Assembly: GCF_905220565.1 (NCBI RefSeq)
Contig: NC_059401.1
Span: 15,620,766 to 15,684,765, forward strand
From: Melitaea cinxia
Lineage: Eukaryota; Arthropoda; Insecta; Lepidoptera; Nymphalidae
Direction of reading: 5' to 3'
DNA length: 64,000 nucleotides
The notes under the pieces are model-generated. The model saw only the letters and a list, made by a program, of their open reading frames with translations, made no database searches and was not told the DNA's origin. Below, one piece after another: positions 22,301-29,597 of this stretch; positions within the stretch are counted from its first letter, which is position 1; every line of letters begins with the position of its first letter. The position numbers and the translations under genes were made by a program.

Positions 22301-22905
22301 TCTTTTAATATTTTTGATGTGTTGCTATGCACTGTTTGTCACACTAAACAATGCGGTCTAGCCATGAGCTTAGACTCCAGTAGATATACGAGTAGTGCAT
22401 CTTAACTGAGTGATTACAAACTCCAGAGCACACGAGAGTATATATTTTTCGAAATTCCTTTAGTGCTCAGCGAAAAAGAAAAACATACTGAGTAAACTTT
22501 AATGTGTCAAGGTAAATTCTATAATTTGACTAATCATACGCAGTAGAAGCGGATTAAAGTCAACTTTTAAGTAAACTTTGTAAAAATAGGCTATATATTA
22601 TTAGCAAAATAACGGTTTTTTTTTTGTCAAGTGCTCATAAAATGCATTAAGTATTCAATTTGGTGTTGTCGTTCGGAAGTTAGAGGCTCACATAAATTTC
22701 GGCGTTTTATTTTTATTTATGAAGATAGTTATATTTAAAAAAAACTATTAATATCATCCGCCTGAACGTTCTATACTAATTTGTAGAATGATAATAATAA
22801 CTAGAATTCCGCCATCTTAGTCATCAAAAGAAACTCAGGAAACACTTACCATTGAAGTATTATGAATAAGTTAATTATATTAAACAATAATTTATCACGC
22901 CACAT
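295..22905 (-). CDS. Hex1: Chitooligosaccharidolytic beta-N-acetylglucosaminidase (GH20 hexosaminidase), 3' end outside window
   Basis: The family removes terminal GlcNAc from chitin oligosaccharides after chitinase, and is secreted during cuticle turnover. Coding exons, in transcript order: 22850-22905, 21517-21653, 20966-21096, 19211-19316, 15509-15672, 8860-8968, 4561-4682, 3601-3735 (or duplicate 3793-3927), 2518-2623, 1799-1974, 953-1051, 295-415. Every junction has GT/AG and the phases join without a break, giving about 487 residues to the edge; the family is about 595. Visible marks: N-terminal hydrophobic segment, Cys-rich N-domain (WQWQCEDSKCVK), NTFHWHITDSQSFPF, LPEFDAPAHVGEGW, AEPWASYCVEPPCG, HMGGDEV (catalytic pair about D368/E369), SNYDALYLDCGYGAWVG. 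In Ostrinia Hex1 the pair is D367/E368, so one copy of the duplicated exon gives the expected length. Only the C-terminal ~100 residues are missing. Introns are swollen with transposons. Confidence 0.95.
1252..1496 (-). repeat. Dispersed repeat family A, degenerate copy
   Basis: This is the reverse complement of the family best seen at 13093-13375 and 44942-45229. It shows GCAAACAAGCGTACGG at one end, then GAGCT..GTCACCTTACTCAC, AACATAACACTGCTTGAAAG and finally the CAGGATATATCCTGCT end. No coding content. It sits in a hexosaminidase intron. Confidence 0.75.
1799..1974 (-). CDS. Hex1: Hexosaminidase exon 10 with the catalytic Asp-Glu pair
   Basis: The exon is 176 bp, entered in phase 1 (Glu split over the junction after CCCTAG) and left in phase 0 at AAG|GTAATC. 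It encodes EVFDTDVFHMGGDEVSER and runs to QAQDRAYK. In GH20 enzymes the DE pair positions the substrate N-acetyl group and acts as the general acid. Both residues are present, so the catalytic machinery is intact here. Confidence 0.93.
2120..2346 (-). repeat. Dispersed repeat family A, strongly degenerate copy
   Basis: It keeps the order of family A in reverse: CAGAGCTATGGCTACCTTGC, CTCACCACAG, ACACAAAACT, then a degraded TGCTCCAGATTTTAGAC end. It is older than the copies at 44942 or 62563, judging by mismatches and gaps. It lies between exons 9 and 10 of the hexosaminidase. Confidence 0.55.
2990..3205. repeat. GT/CGTG-rich low-complexity tract
   Basis: The plus strand is a degenerate run of GTGTGT, GTGCGT and TACGTG words, such as GTACGTGCGTTTGTGCGTGA. 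Long ORFs across it on the minus strand (Thr/His-rich) follow from this composition and are not genes. The tract adjoins the exon-minisatellite array at 3259-3933. Confidence 0.6.
3280..3334 (-). pseudogene. Deleted copy E of hexosaminidase exon 8
   Basis: This 55-bp copy keeps the first ~14 codons (VYSPQAVREVVRFG) and the VCFK-end nucleotides. About 80 bp in the middle, including the LPEFDAPAHVGEGW active-site stretch, are gone. 55 is not a multiple of three, so inclusion would shift the frame. The downstream boundary reads AAAG|TTACC rather than a GT donor, so it is probably not spliced as an exon. Confidence 0.8.
3407..3461 (-). pseudogene. Deleted copy D of hexosaminidase exon 8
   Basis: A 55-bp internally deleted copy bounded by the 15-bp acceptor units on its upstream side and by AAG|GTTAGC on its downstream side. 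It has the same length as copies C and E and the same TTCCGACCCG junction as copy C. Compared with a full copy it has lost the catalytic His/Asp segment and is out of frame. Confidence 0.8.
3504..3558 (-). pseudogene. Deleted copy C of hexosaminidase exon 8
   Basis: A 55-bp copy with the same internal deletion and junction as copy D, followed by AAG|GTTAGC. Acceptor and donor-like sites remain, but splicing it in would shift the frame (55 = 18 codons + 1). It lies just downstream, in transcript order, of the best full-length copy. Confidence 0.8.
3601..3735 (-). CDS. Hex1: Hexosaminidase exon 8, copy B (most likely the used exon)
   Basis: The exon is 135 bp (45 codons), phase 0 at both ends. 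It encodes VYSPQAVREVVRFG through VRVLPEFDAPAHVGEGW to TVCFK, joining YSPAK of exon 7 to AEPW of exon 9. DAPAH with GEGW is a GH20 substrate-pocket segment. Copy B has the better donor, AAG|GTGAGC, while copy A has AAG|GTTAGC; this is why B is preferred. The protein from copy A appears identical, so exon choice would not alter the enzyme, but inclusion of both would add 45 residues. Confidence 0.85.
3793..3927 (-). CDS. Hex1: Hexosaminidase exon 8, duplicate copy A
   Basis: A second complete 135-bp copy with the same 45-residue translation as copy B. The upstream acceptor is CGCGTGCAG|GTGTAC, the first such site met by the transcript. The donor is GTTAGC, weaker than that of copy B; GTTAGT is used by other exons in this window, so it may still work. 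Either an alternative exon or a very recent silent duplication. Confidence 0.75.
4381..4506 (+). repeat. Dispersed repeat family A, degenerate fragment
   Basis: It shows GATCACAGCCAAATAATATG, GTGTTCCTGTGATGAGGAAG, GGCCAGAGCTCC and CTTACCATTAGGTGAGCC, in the order of the family A consensus, but lacks the middle. Intronic. Confidence 0.6.
5593..5816 (-). mobile_element. Helitron-like 3'-end fragment
   Basis: The left edge reads ACTAGCGACCCGCCCCGGC, followed by TTCGCACGGGT. On the minus strand this is a GC-rich hairpin-like stretch followed by CTAGT, the form of a Helitron 3' terminus. The same terminus ends the element at 13421-14119. The LTR at 5817 begins where this piece stops. Confidence 0.55.
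5817..6147 (+). mobile_element. Putative 5' LTR of a Ty3/gypsy-like retrotransposon
   Basis: The 331 bp run from TGTGGAACTATATAG to CGTAACA (TG...CA ends). Inside are a TATAAATAG box at about 5900, a GTTCAGTTCAGTTT start-like region and an AATAAAG polyadenylation-type signal near 6083. Immediately downstream, TGGTGTCGGAAGTGAGAT has the form and place of a tRNA primer-binding site. No second LTR was found, so this is a truncated copy, and the LTR edges are inferred from the TG/CA ends and the primer site. Confidence 0.6.
6148..6452 (+). other. Retrotransposon leader with CCGCCCACT repeats
   Basis: The segment between primer site and gag is GC-rich and built of words such as CCCCGCCCACT and CTCAGGCTCAGGCCCCGCC, repeated about ten times with variation. 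It contrasts sharply with the AT-rich host introns. An ATG at 6174 (MPLTPKEDFG) is followed by a stop within 90 bases, so the leader is not clearly coding. Its unit turnover could explain why no continuous gag frame reaches the LTR. Confidence 0.55.
6453..7061 (+). pseudogene. Partial gag of a gypsy-like retrotransposon
   Basis: The 202-codon frame starts MAVQLGNLIKLMELQGAEIR. The first ~110 residues are a heptad-rich coiled coil (LQELQEQ repeats). A capsid-like part follows, with KVPPYDGTTSWNAYRRQF and LTALTITLRGQALSVLEALP, the pattern of Ty3/gypsy-type Gag in which a Tyr-Asp-Gly motif precedes the capsid helices. The reading stops at 7061 with no CCHC knuckle, protease or polymerase, so only the 5' quarter of the element is left. 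It sits in an intron of the hexosaminidase, opposite in strand. Confidence 0.7.
7064..7166. repeat. Cluster of TTTTGACTG palindromes
   Basis: Six copies of AGTCAAAA or TTTTGACT lie in about 100 bp. Two form a perfect palindrome, CAGTCAAAAGTA then GG then TACTTTTGACTG, at 7095-7120. The cluster starts where the truncated gag ends and may be a remnant of a foldback or MITE end. No function is evident. Confidence 0.65.
7167..8859. other. Intron sequence without recognised gene
   Basis: AT-rich hexosaminidase intron between exons 6 and 7. CAGTGGCATGGCGTGGG at 8230 resembles the end of a hAT-type element (CAGTGGCG...), but no matching second end or target duplication was found. No exon-like frame was recognised. 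Confidence 0.5.
9058..9490 (-). mobile_element. Family D repeat (AACCGACTTC-bounded), minus orientation
   Basis: It begins GCAAACGAATAAAAAACCGAC and ends CTCCTCCTTTTTTGAAGTCG. Inside are GACAAGTAATAC, CGCGTTATC, TACTCAAAA, GATCTCAATAAAATTTAAA, TCGGTACACCCAGTAAAAAG and CCCATCATCAGATCCTGG. The same blocks recur at 10329, 37083 and elsewhere. It looks like a non-autonomous element; its class is not decided by the sequence. Confidence 0.75.
9703..10026. repeat. Three tandem 108-bp repeats
   Basis: A 108-bp unit starting TTTGTTTTGAAAACAATTTT repeats three times (starts 9703, 9811, 9919), and by eye the copies are identical. 108 is a multiple of three, so a chance open frame runs through all copies (36-residue repeat); it has no flanking gene signals. 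Identity between copies suggests recent expansion. Intronic. Confidence 0.9.
10329..10975 (+). mobile_element. Family D repeat, split by a LINE fragment
   Basis: Plus-oriented copy from ACCGACTTCAAAAAAAGGAG to AAGTCGGTTTTTCTTCG and TGCAAACAC. The insertion at 10659-10879 interrupts it; the flanks rejoin as ...TTTGATAATGCGTATTTACTTG, as in other copies. Confidence 0.75.
10659..10879 (+). mobile_element. 5'-truncated non-LTR retrotransposon tail with target duplication
   Basis: Codons from 10661 to the TAG at 10811-10813 read RLTKRFASTFLIRTAKEW, then NSLPASVFPENYNL and FKSRVNRLLLGKRAPS*. This is the usual C-terminus of many insect LINE reverse transcriptase proteins. A short 3'UTR and an A-run follow. 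AATGCGTA flanks both sides (10651-10658 and 10880-10887), the target-site duplication. Only the last 50 codons inserted, typical of incomplete reverse transcription. Confidence 0.85.
11113..11180 (+). repeat. Family C repeat fragment
   Basis: CATCGCAGTCCACTGCTGGA followed by CATAGGCCTCCACAAGTTCA matches one end of the copies at 32880 and 36672. Confidence 0.65.
11200..11495 (+). mobile_element. Family D repeat, degenerate short copy
   Basis: Bounded by TTTTTAACCGACTCCAAAAA and AAACTCGGTTAAAAATC, with internal TCAATTCGACTTATA, CATAACTTTATACTGGGTGG and TCGAGTTATATCTAATAATG, in the family order. It lacks about half of the 37083 copy. Confidence 0.65.
12291..12448. mobile_element. 158-bp MITE with 31-bp terminal inverted repeats
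   Basis: The left end ATCGATGGCCCCTAAGTATA, continuing CTGAGTCAACT, is repeated inverted at the right end (AGTTGACTCAGTATACTTAG, GAGCCATCGAT) with a single mismatch over 31 bp. The 96-bp AT-rich interior has no frame. ATCGAT is itself palindromic, so it could be part of the terminus or the target duplication. The family cannot be assigned. Confidence 0.8.
12691..13080 (-). mobile_element. Helitron-like element or fragment
   Basis: The left edge ACTAGCTGTGCCCGTGACTT CGTCCGCG read on the minus strand is the CGGACGAAGTCACGGGCACAGCTAG terminus shared, with variants, by pieces at 16062, 30375, 32511 and 35457. The other end could not be fixed; 13080 is the limit set by the next repeat. Confidence 0.5.
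13093..13375 (+). repeat. Dispersed repeat family A, near full-length
   Basis: Starts ACTGAGGTAGGGCACAGCAG, carries ATGGAGCAGCCCGACTGGGG, GACCAGAGCTCCTGG and TCTATAAGCTACGGTAATCG, and ends CCGACCTAGTGACATAAAAA with an A-run. The A-rich tail and the many dispersed copies suggest a SINE or LINE 3' tail; no clear Pol III boxes were identified. Confidence 0.85.
13421..14119 (+). mobile_element. Helitron-like non-autonomous element
   Basis: It opens with CAAAGTCGCTTTTTCTGTCC and ends ACCCGTGCGAAGCCGGAGCG GGTCGCTAG|T: a GC-rich inverted stretch then CTAG, as at Helitron 3' ends. No terminal inverted repeats or coding frame. The 5' boundary is approximate. Confidence 0.55.
14277..14578 (+). mobile_element. 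Helitron-like element, short subfamily
   Basis: Starts CTAATGTATAAAATTCTCGT and ends with the hairpin GCAAGACAACGTTTGC followed by CGAGCCAGCTAG|T. Copies of the same subfamily lie at 35459-35774, 35775-35923 and 16073-16340 (inverted). The hairpin plus CTAG terminus and absence of inverted ends fit a non-autonomous Helitron. Confidence 0.7.
14972..15420 (+). mobile_element. Family D repeat, degenerate copy
   Basis: ACCGTTTCCAAAAAGGAAGA GGTTCTCAAT at the left, CTACGTTGTATT and GTCGATGTAATTGAAG at the right, with the internal GAGTGGACCGATCTCGATGA block. It resembles the 37083 copy in reverse. Confidence 0.65.
15801..16062 (+). mobile_element. Helitron-like element of 260 bp
   Basis: Begins CTATACTAGTATTATAAAGC and ends CACGCGAACGAAGTCGCGGG CAGAAGCTAG|T. 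It carries GCGCTGATCTCAGAAACTAC and GTCCGATTCGAAAAATTA, phrases common in insect Helitron-like non-autonomous repeats. No coding capacity. Confidence 0.6.
16073..16340 (-). mobile_element. Helitron-like element, short subfamily, inverted and missing its hairpin
   Basis: The reverse complement resembles 14277-14578: TATAAAATTCTTGTGTCACA, AACGGCTTGACCGAT, a CCAACCCCTATTTTTTAATA stretch and GCGGTCAGCTAA. The GCAAGACAACG hairpin is absent. Confidence 0.6.
16341..17609. other. AT-rich intron with (AAT)n tract, no gene seen
   Basis: An ATA/ATT run near 16340 is followed by TTTATTTCAGACATATGTCC, similar to the AT-rich segment at 14130, possibly the reversed tail of a LINE. The rest is A-rich simple sequence (AAAATTCAATC-type words) to about 16870, then unremarkable intron. 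Confidence 0.5.
17610..17690 (-). repeat. SINE family B tail fragment
   Basis: CGCTTCAGCCTGTAATATCC, CACTGTTGGGCATAGGCCTC and GGAGAAGGATCA are the tail of the tRNA-derived SINE seen complete at 53556-53882, in reverse. Confidence 0.7.
17950..18128 (+). repeat. SINE family B, 5'-truncated
   Basis: From ACAAGCCGTCGGCCCCGGTT through GTACACCTGATAGCGATCGT, CAACCCGCATTGGAGCAGCG and CTCTGATCCTTCTCCTACAT to the TACAGGCTGAAGCG end, colinear with 53556-53882 but without the tRNA-like head. Confidence 0.75.
18129..20238. other. Intron sequence around hexosaminidase exon 4
   Basis: Apart from exon 19211-19316 nothing recognisable was found. The stretch has ordinary AT-rich composition and no repeated block shared with the rest of the window that I could identify. 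Confidence 0.45.
20239..20494. mobile_element. hAT-like MITE with 8-bp target duplication
   Basis: Ends are CAGTGGCGGATTTAC and, inverted, GTAAATTCGCCACTG. CAGTGGCG is a terminus often seen in hAT elements. The flanks are TACAAACT and TACATGCT: 8 bp with 6 matches, fitting a decayed hAT target duplication. The 256-bp interior has no transposase, so the element is non-autonomous and old. Confidence 0.75.
20600..20960. other. Intron with T-rich and GTGT-rich tracts
   Basis: (TTTA)n at 20603, then TAGGCAATCCAACAGCGTTG, which looks like the end of a reversed retroposed sequence. A GTGTGTGCATGTA-type low-complexity run lies at 20830-20900. No gene. Confidence 0.4.
21891..21948 (-). repeat. Family A fragment
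   Basis: GTCGGCAAACAAGCGTACGG, GATGGTAAGCGATTACCGTA and GCTTATGGACG: the 3' end of family A, reversed. Confidence 0.65.
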
Positions 22906-22914
22906 CTTTTTAAT
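22850..22914 (-). CDS. Hex1: Hexosaminidase first coding exon with start codon and signal peptide
   Basis: Acceptor CTTCCAG precedes ATTAAAAAG and the ATG at 22903-22905. The codons read MWRDKLLFNIINLFIILQ and then TG|GTAAGT. The split codon joins C of the next exon to give Cys, followed by VSTAEDHPTWQWQC. A positively charged start, a hydrophobic core and a Cys/Ser region fit a cleaved secretion signal, as expected for the moulting-fluid enzyme. Confidence 0.88.
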
Positions 22915-23943
22915 CTGGAAGAAAAAAAAAACGCTAGTTAATATAAGTCTTAAAAAGTTATATTCTTATGAATTATTCTATTACTATTCTTTGAACTATG
23001 GGAATTATCAAAATGTTGAATAAAAGCCAACAATTAAAATTCATCAAAATACAGTGAATCAAAAAAGGAGACTTGAACCTCCTACATTCAAAACTTAGTT
23101 TTATCTACGAACCGTTAGTAAAACGAAACGTTTATTGAATGTAGAAACAGGATTACAATAAATATATAGGCAAATATACCTAAATAACCATAATAAATAA
23201 TAATATATATACCTATATAACCTACTTACAAAATAAAAGTGAGGATGCTAGGATGTTCTATGTACCACACTTCTTTGTTTATTAACATACAAAAACATGA
23301 ATCCTACTTCAGTGTGTCCAATAAGTTGTTTTTCGTATCGACACTTCATAGATTACTATAAAATGATTAGATAAAAATATTAAATATAAATAATAAAAAG
23401 ATAGGGTGTTTATTTAAATAGGACAAAGGAAATATAAAATGTGTTTGGAAATTGTGAAAGCAATTTTTTTTTCAGTCAAACTTTTCCATAAATAATAATT
23501 ACAATCCATTACATAATTGCATTAATATTTATATTCAAGTCAATTATCTATATTATGTAAATTTAATTACTATTACATACATAACTACTAAATAAATAAC
23601 TCAAGAGAAAGGTCTTTGACCGGATCTAATCTTATTATCAACCGTTACAAATAATGCTATTAGAAAAATCGCAACTAAATCTAGTCCGTTTAAAATAAGA
23701 AAAAATTTAAAAATGAACATTTCAATGAAAAGTATGACATACGTATGTATTTTAAAACATTTTCACGTCATTAGTATAAGCACTTAAAATAAACAAATGC
23801 GTCGTCAAACAAGTTCAGAGAAACTTGTAACTCCTATGCAATATTATTGTATACTTTAATCCATTTTGATAAAGTGCACTTTCAAATATTATGAGATCGT
23901 AATGACAAGGACGAAACGCGTAAAATACGTAGAACGTACATAC

Positions 23944-24060
23944 CTCGTTACTTGATCTGCGTCCACTCGATATCACGAATGCCGACACAGTGACAAAAGC
24001 CGGACAAAATTAATATAATTATAACAATATTTTCCCGCCTAATTCGCGTTCGAAGTTTGA
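23944..24060 (-). promoter_or_regulatory. Putative 5'UTR exon and promoter side of the hexosaminidase gene
   Basis: On the minus strand a stretch ends GATCAAGTAACGAG|GTATGT, a good donor with no ATG frame before it. It could splice to the acceptor at 22915, making a ~1-kb intron in the 5'UTR. The transcription start was not determined; the upper limit at 24060 is approximate. Confidence 0.5.
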
Positions 24061-25034
24061 AACAAGTTCTGAAAGTTCTGACCAGCTTTAAGTAAATGAT
24101 CTTACTCCATTAGATGTCAATATATTAACAATAAAAACTTTTTAGAGAAAAAGAATCCTGTGATTAGAAACTCGATTTCCACAATATTGAGTTTAATAAA
24201 TATTCGTCATATAGGTAATAAAAAAGGTACAGAAAGTACTTTAATAAATTTTATAATCACTTTTTAGACAGAGAAAAAAGCATAATTGTGCACAAAGAAA
24301 CAAGTACCTAAATAATTCTGTACAATACTACAAGATTTCACTCCGTCGTATGGCGGTTTAATTCTTTTGTAGGTACATTAGTATAACTTTCAACAACTAT
24401 TTTATTCAAGTTTCTTTATTATTGATTTATTTAATGTTTTATCTTTTGATAAATCAGGGTTTAATTAATTTTTAATGGTCAGAAAATGTATATGGAAATT
24501 AAATTCTGATTTAAATATCTATAAAAGGCTATTCACGCTTGGCGTAAAAAATAAATTCGTAAATAATTTAATATACTAATATAAAATGTTTAAGTAAATA
24601 ATTTAACATAAGTAAAATATACTTAAATCCATAATGTATTGCTTCAGGCATTCAAAGTTACTGTAGTTCTCGTCTCCAAAACATTTATTATTTACATATT
24701 TTATTTAAAATTTGTCCTAAAATAAAGAAAAAAAGTGTGTCATCTCCGACGCACGACTGGAGTTTAGTCCTTCAGATCGAATGTCTAAACAGACACCAAA
24801 AAGCCATATCAAATGGTAAATAAACGAATCAAATAACGCCATCTATCGGAACCCAATGGCGTTAAAAACATACAATACAATACAAATACTCTTTATTGTA
24901 CACTATCAGAGAAAAATTACATTTTTTTAAACATAATGTGGTAATTCGTTCAGTAGATTTTACTCCTCATATTTTTTTCATACCGGGGGCCTTATATGAA
25001 GATCGACATAAATTAAAAATAAACATTAACTAGT
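24061..25034. other. Intergenic, no gene seen
   Basis: AT-rich. At 24738-24782 a GACGCACGACTGGAGTTTAG segment recurs inverted at about 47550 (AAACTCCAGTCGTGAGTCGG). At 24880, CAATACAAATACTCTTTATTG looks like the reversed tail of a retroposon. Confidence 0.4.
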
Positions 25035-25215
25035 GTAGTGGTGCGTATGTGAATGTCGCCTAAAACACCGACGGTTTGCGGGTTCGATTCCCACTCGGGA
25101 TGGATATTTGTATTTGTACAAATATTTCTTTCCAGTTTAGATGTATGCCTTGTGAAGCTACCTACCGTGCCTCAAAGAACACGTTCAGGCCATGGTCCCG
25201 GTTATTATCATAAAT
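25035..25215 (+). repeat. SINE family B variant, partial
   Basis: GCCTAAAACACCGACGGTTT, then GCGGGTTCGATTCCCACTCG, which contains a Pol III B-box-like GGTTCGATTCC. TTGTACAAATATTTC and CCTCAAAGAACACGTTCAGG follow. The same parts recur at 63850-64000. Confidence 0.7.
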
Positions 25216-25465
25216 AAAAAAAATTAATCGAACTCCTTATAATAAAAATGTTTTTTAAATATATTGCTTTTTGTATTATTTACAAATTCGTGTTTCTTAT
25301 ACGATTTTTATTTACAACAAAATAGTATTTTATGGTAGTAGTAGGTAATTTGAATCGTAAAACGAAATCGTAAAATTTTGGTTTGAAATTAATTTTAAAC
25401 TTGAAAATAACTCGTGAGACGTGATACGCAAAATTTTAGTATAAACAAAACAATTACATATTTCT

Positions 25466-25468
<3 letters not shown>

Positions 25469-25516
<48 letters not shown>
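25469..25516. repeat. (TA)n microsatellite
   Basis: About 24 TA dinucleotides. Another TA tract lies at 29600-29639 just beyond the LINE, so the LINE probably inserted into a TA-rich site. Confidence 0.95.
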
Positions 25517-25519
<3 letters not shown>

Positions 25520-25545
25520 AGAAATATATATATAGTAAATAATAT

Positions 25546-28500
25546 AGGGATGTAGTGGAGTAACGGTACTAGCCTGAATTTCTATGACCGTTCTAACAAT
25601 ATTTACGGCTACTCCTTCTCCGCATCTCTCCACTAGTGGCTCCAAGAAGCTGTAATGTTTACAGTGGCCACATCCCGGTAAACCGCGTCGGTCCGCGGGC
25701 TAAACCTAGTGGAGGGGACTGTGAACACTCTGTGGACTCAGTTTATTTTGCGAGTGATCCCTCGTTCAGTACAAAAGTCTACCTCGGCACATGAGGCGGC
25801 GCTGTCAATCTGACGAATGCTTAGGCGAATGTGGCGAGGTAGCAGAGTAGTGTGACCTACTATAAAAGGCGCGTGCTAGGATCTATTAATAGCACGCGGC
25901 TAGTCACTGCATCCTGTGCCGCTTGCCGGTCGTACCGAACTGTTCGGTCCATTGGTATATAGAGGTAGAGGAAGAGAGAGTGAATTTACACCTGCGCAAA
26001 TGTTTACTCACTTAAATATTTCACGCGCCGATGACCCCTGGCTTAGTTTCCTGGATTACGAGTGCAAGACCTGCGGCGATGGAGGTTTGGTGGGAGGAAT
26101 GTGGACTCGGTGACTCCATTTCCTAGCTAACCCTCTGCACGTAGGCGGTCAGACGAGAGTGGTCGCTCCTTAGATCGATAGAGGTGGGATAAGAGGTTCG
26201 GCAGCACGTCTGATGACAAAGCAGCCCTATTTAGGATCGCTCTGCTTTCCCCAATCTGGGGAGGGGCCTAGAAAATGTGGCCCAAACATAGTCCGCCTCA
26301 TCTTCACCTAAGTGGTTAACCGCAGTCACTTGGGCACCAACTTTTTTGCGGTCGAAAACACAGTAGTAACGTAAAACAAAACCTACAAATAGCGACATGG
26401 AATGTCAGAACCCTACTTGATAATGATCAAAACATATGCCCTGAGAGGAAAACGGCCCTAATTGCGAGAGAACTGGGAAAATATAACATCGACATAGCTG
26501 CAATAAGTGAAACACACTTGGCGGACAGTGGAAGGCTGCGCGAAGATCTTGGTGGATATACCTATTTTTGGGTTGGCAAACCAGCAGCTGAACGAGCATC
26601 TAGTGGGGTTGGTTTTGCAATAAAAAACGCAATATTGAAATTTCTTGCCGAACCCCCAAGGGGCATAAATGATAGGCTTATGACACTACGTCTCCGAATC
26701 GGTCATAATAGATTTGCTTACTTGATTAGCTCTTATGCATCAACCCTCACCTCGTCGGAAGAAGATAAGCTGAAATTCTATCATGATCTACGACAAATCT
26801 TGCAAGGTATTCCTGAATACGATAAAATAATCATGCTTGGCGATTTTAACGCTCGTGTTGGTTCTGATTGTGACGTCTGGAATGGTGTACTGGGTCGGCA
26901 TGGTATCGGCAAATGCAATGCAAATGGCAACCTATTGTTGACCCTTTGTGCAGAGTTTGGCCTGTGTATCACAAACACATTTTTTCGAATAAAAAATAAA
27001 TACAAAACATCTTGGATGCACCCACGATCTAAGCATTGGCACTTGTTAGACTATGTGATTGTTCGTAAAAAAGACCTTAGAGATGTTCTTATAACAAGAG
27101 CCATGCGAGGAGCTCAAGGGTGGACTGATCACCGTCTCATACGATCTAAAATGAGACTCGTAGTTAAGCCAGCACGAAGAGCGGAACACAGGATACCAGC
27201 AAAGTTAAATACATCCAGGCTTCTCCACTGTATCGAAACCCGTGAAATGTTGGACTTAAATTTCGATTGTCCGGAAAACAATCCCGGAACGGCAATCGAT
27301 GATGACTGGAAACAATTTTCTTCTTCGCTCCGCATAGCATCCGAGCGAGCGATCGGAGTTCTGAAGAGGGTGAACCAGGACTGGTTTTAATACTCGGACG
27401 TTGAGTTGATGTCCTTTGTTGAGAACTTTAAAAATTCTCTTAGGAAGTCCAAAGACACACAAAACCGAAATAACATCCATAGGACATTAAAGGCAAGAGT
27501 GCGTGAGCTGAAGAACAGGTGGTGGCAAGAAAAAAGCTCTGAGCTGCAAACTTTAGTTGATACCAATCAAATGGTAAGATTCTATGAGAACCTCAAAACT
27601 GTTTTTGGTCCACGGTTTACTAATCTTGCTCCTGTATACTCCCGCGACCACCTCCAGAGACTCACGGATCCAAAAGAGGTTCTCGCAAGATGGACGGAAC
27701 ACTTTAAAGAAGTGCTGAATCCAGTCTGTCAGGGAATCGATATGAGGTATATTGAGGAGCTCGAGGATCTTCCCACAGTATCGGATTTAGACCAGTCACC
27801 ATCTTATGACGAGTTCTGTAAAGCGATTTCACGCTTGAAAAATCATAAAACACCTGGTTCAGATGGTATCCCCGCGGAAGTGTACAAATATGCAGGTCCA
27901 AAGGTACAAAACTGGCTATTCGAACTCATTCTTAAAGTTTGGGAAACGGAGACAGTACCTCAACCGTGGAAGGACGCTTCAATATGTAAGCTATATAAGG
28001 GTAAAGGTGACTTGTCTATTTGTGATTCCTATAGAGGCATATCACTCCTAAATGTGGCAGGTAAAATTCTCTCCCACATCATAAATAAACGCCTAGGTAA
28101 GATAGCTGAACAAATCCTACCGGAGAGTCAGTGTGGTTTTCGGCCTAATAGGGGAACATCTGATGCCATATTCGTTGTCAAACAGTTGCAAGAGAAAAGC
28201 CTGGAACAACACCGTGATCTGTATCTGTGCTTTGTCGACCTCGAAAGGGCGTTTGATCGAGTCCCGAGAGCTGCACTCTGGATAGTACTTAAGAAAGTGG
28301 GTTGCCCAGAGAAGTTTATCAACATAATACGACATCTTCACGATGGCATGTTTGCCAGAGTAGTACATGAAGGCTACTTCTCTGATCAATTCCCGGTGAC
28401 CAATGGTGTCAAACAGGGTTGTGTTATGGCACCTACACTTTTTGCTCTCTATTTCGCTGCAGTGCTGAAGGATGCGCTCCGGAGTAGCAGCGGTCAAATA

Positions 28501-29597
28501 GTTATAAATACAAGAACTGATGGCGGGATCTTTAATTTGTCTCGATTTAGAGCCAAAGGCAAAGTTCAGCAGCGTCCGGTACTGGAAATTCTTTACGCCG
28601 ATGATATCTGTCTAATGGCTGATAGCATGAGTAACCTCAGGCAGTATATGGAAGATCTGAACAAATCTTGTCAAAGATTTGGATTAACGGTAAACGCGTC
28701 TAAGACGCAGATATTAAAACAGCCAGCTCGAGGCATGATTGCTGATCCGTCCGCTATACACCTTAATGGAAGGGAACTTGACGTAGTCTCGTCATTTAGA
28801 TACCTCGGAACATTGCTCAAAAACGATAATCGCTTAGATTCTGAAATCGCCTCGCGTATAGCAAGAGCTGCGGCTGCATTTGGAAAACTATATGCAAGGG
28901 TATGGAATTCGCATGACCTGACGCTTAAAACCAAAATAATAGTATACAAGGCAATAATACTTCCAACCCTAATGTACTCTGCTGAGACCTGGTGTACATA
29001 CAAAGGTGATATTAAGCGACTTGACAGCTTTCATATGAAGTGCTTGCGTACTATTCTCCGAGTGAAATGGCAGGATCGAGTGTCTAACTCTGAGGTGTTG
29101 CGAAGGGCGGGAATGGAAGGTATTGAATGCTTACTGATGACCAACCAACTTCGGTGGTGCGGACATGTAGTACGGATGGACGATACCAGACTGCCAAAGG
29201 CATTGCTTTGTTCGGAGCTTAGTTGTGGGAAGAGGAAAGCCGGAGGTCAATACCTCCGATATAAAGACGTCCTTAAGCGCCACTTATCGGCTTGCGGCAT
29301 GTCTGTGGACTCGTGGGAGGAGCTGGCACAAAATAGGACAGAATGGAGACGAACCATCAAATCAAGTATATCAATCTTTGAATCCAGTCGCTTGGCAAGC
29401 CTAGATGCTAAGCGCGAACAACGGAAATCTCGTCCTAAGCCCTCCTACGACTACACATACAATAAAGACGGGCAATTGTACTGTTTCTCTTGCTGCCGAA
29501 CGTTTAAAACAAAGTTTGGCTTCGCTAGTCATCTCAGAGCGCACGCCAGGCGCTAACAGTGGGTCGCCGTAGACGGATACGTCTTGGACGACATCAT

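Noticed and set aside
27704..28497. Minus-strand ORFs under the LINE
   Set aside because: Shadows of the reverse transcriptase frame, which has the family motifs.
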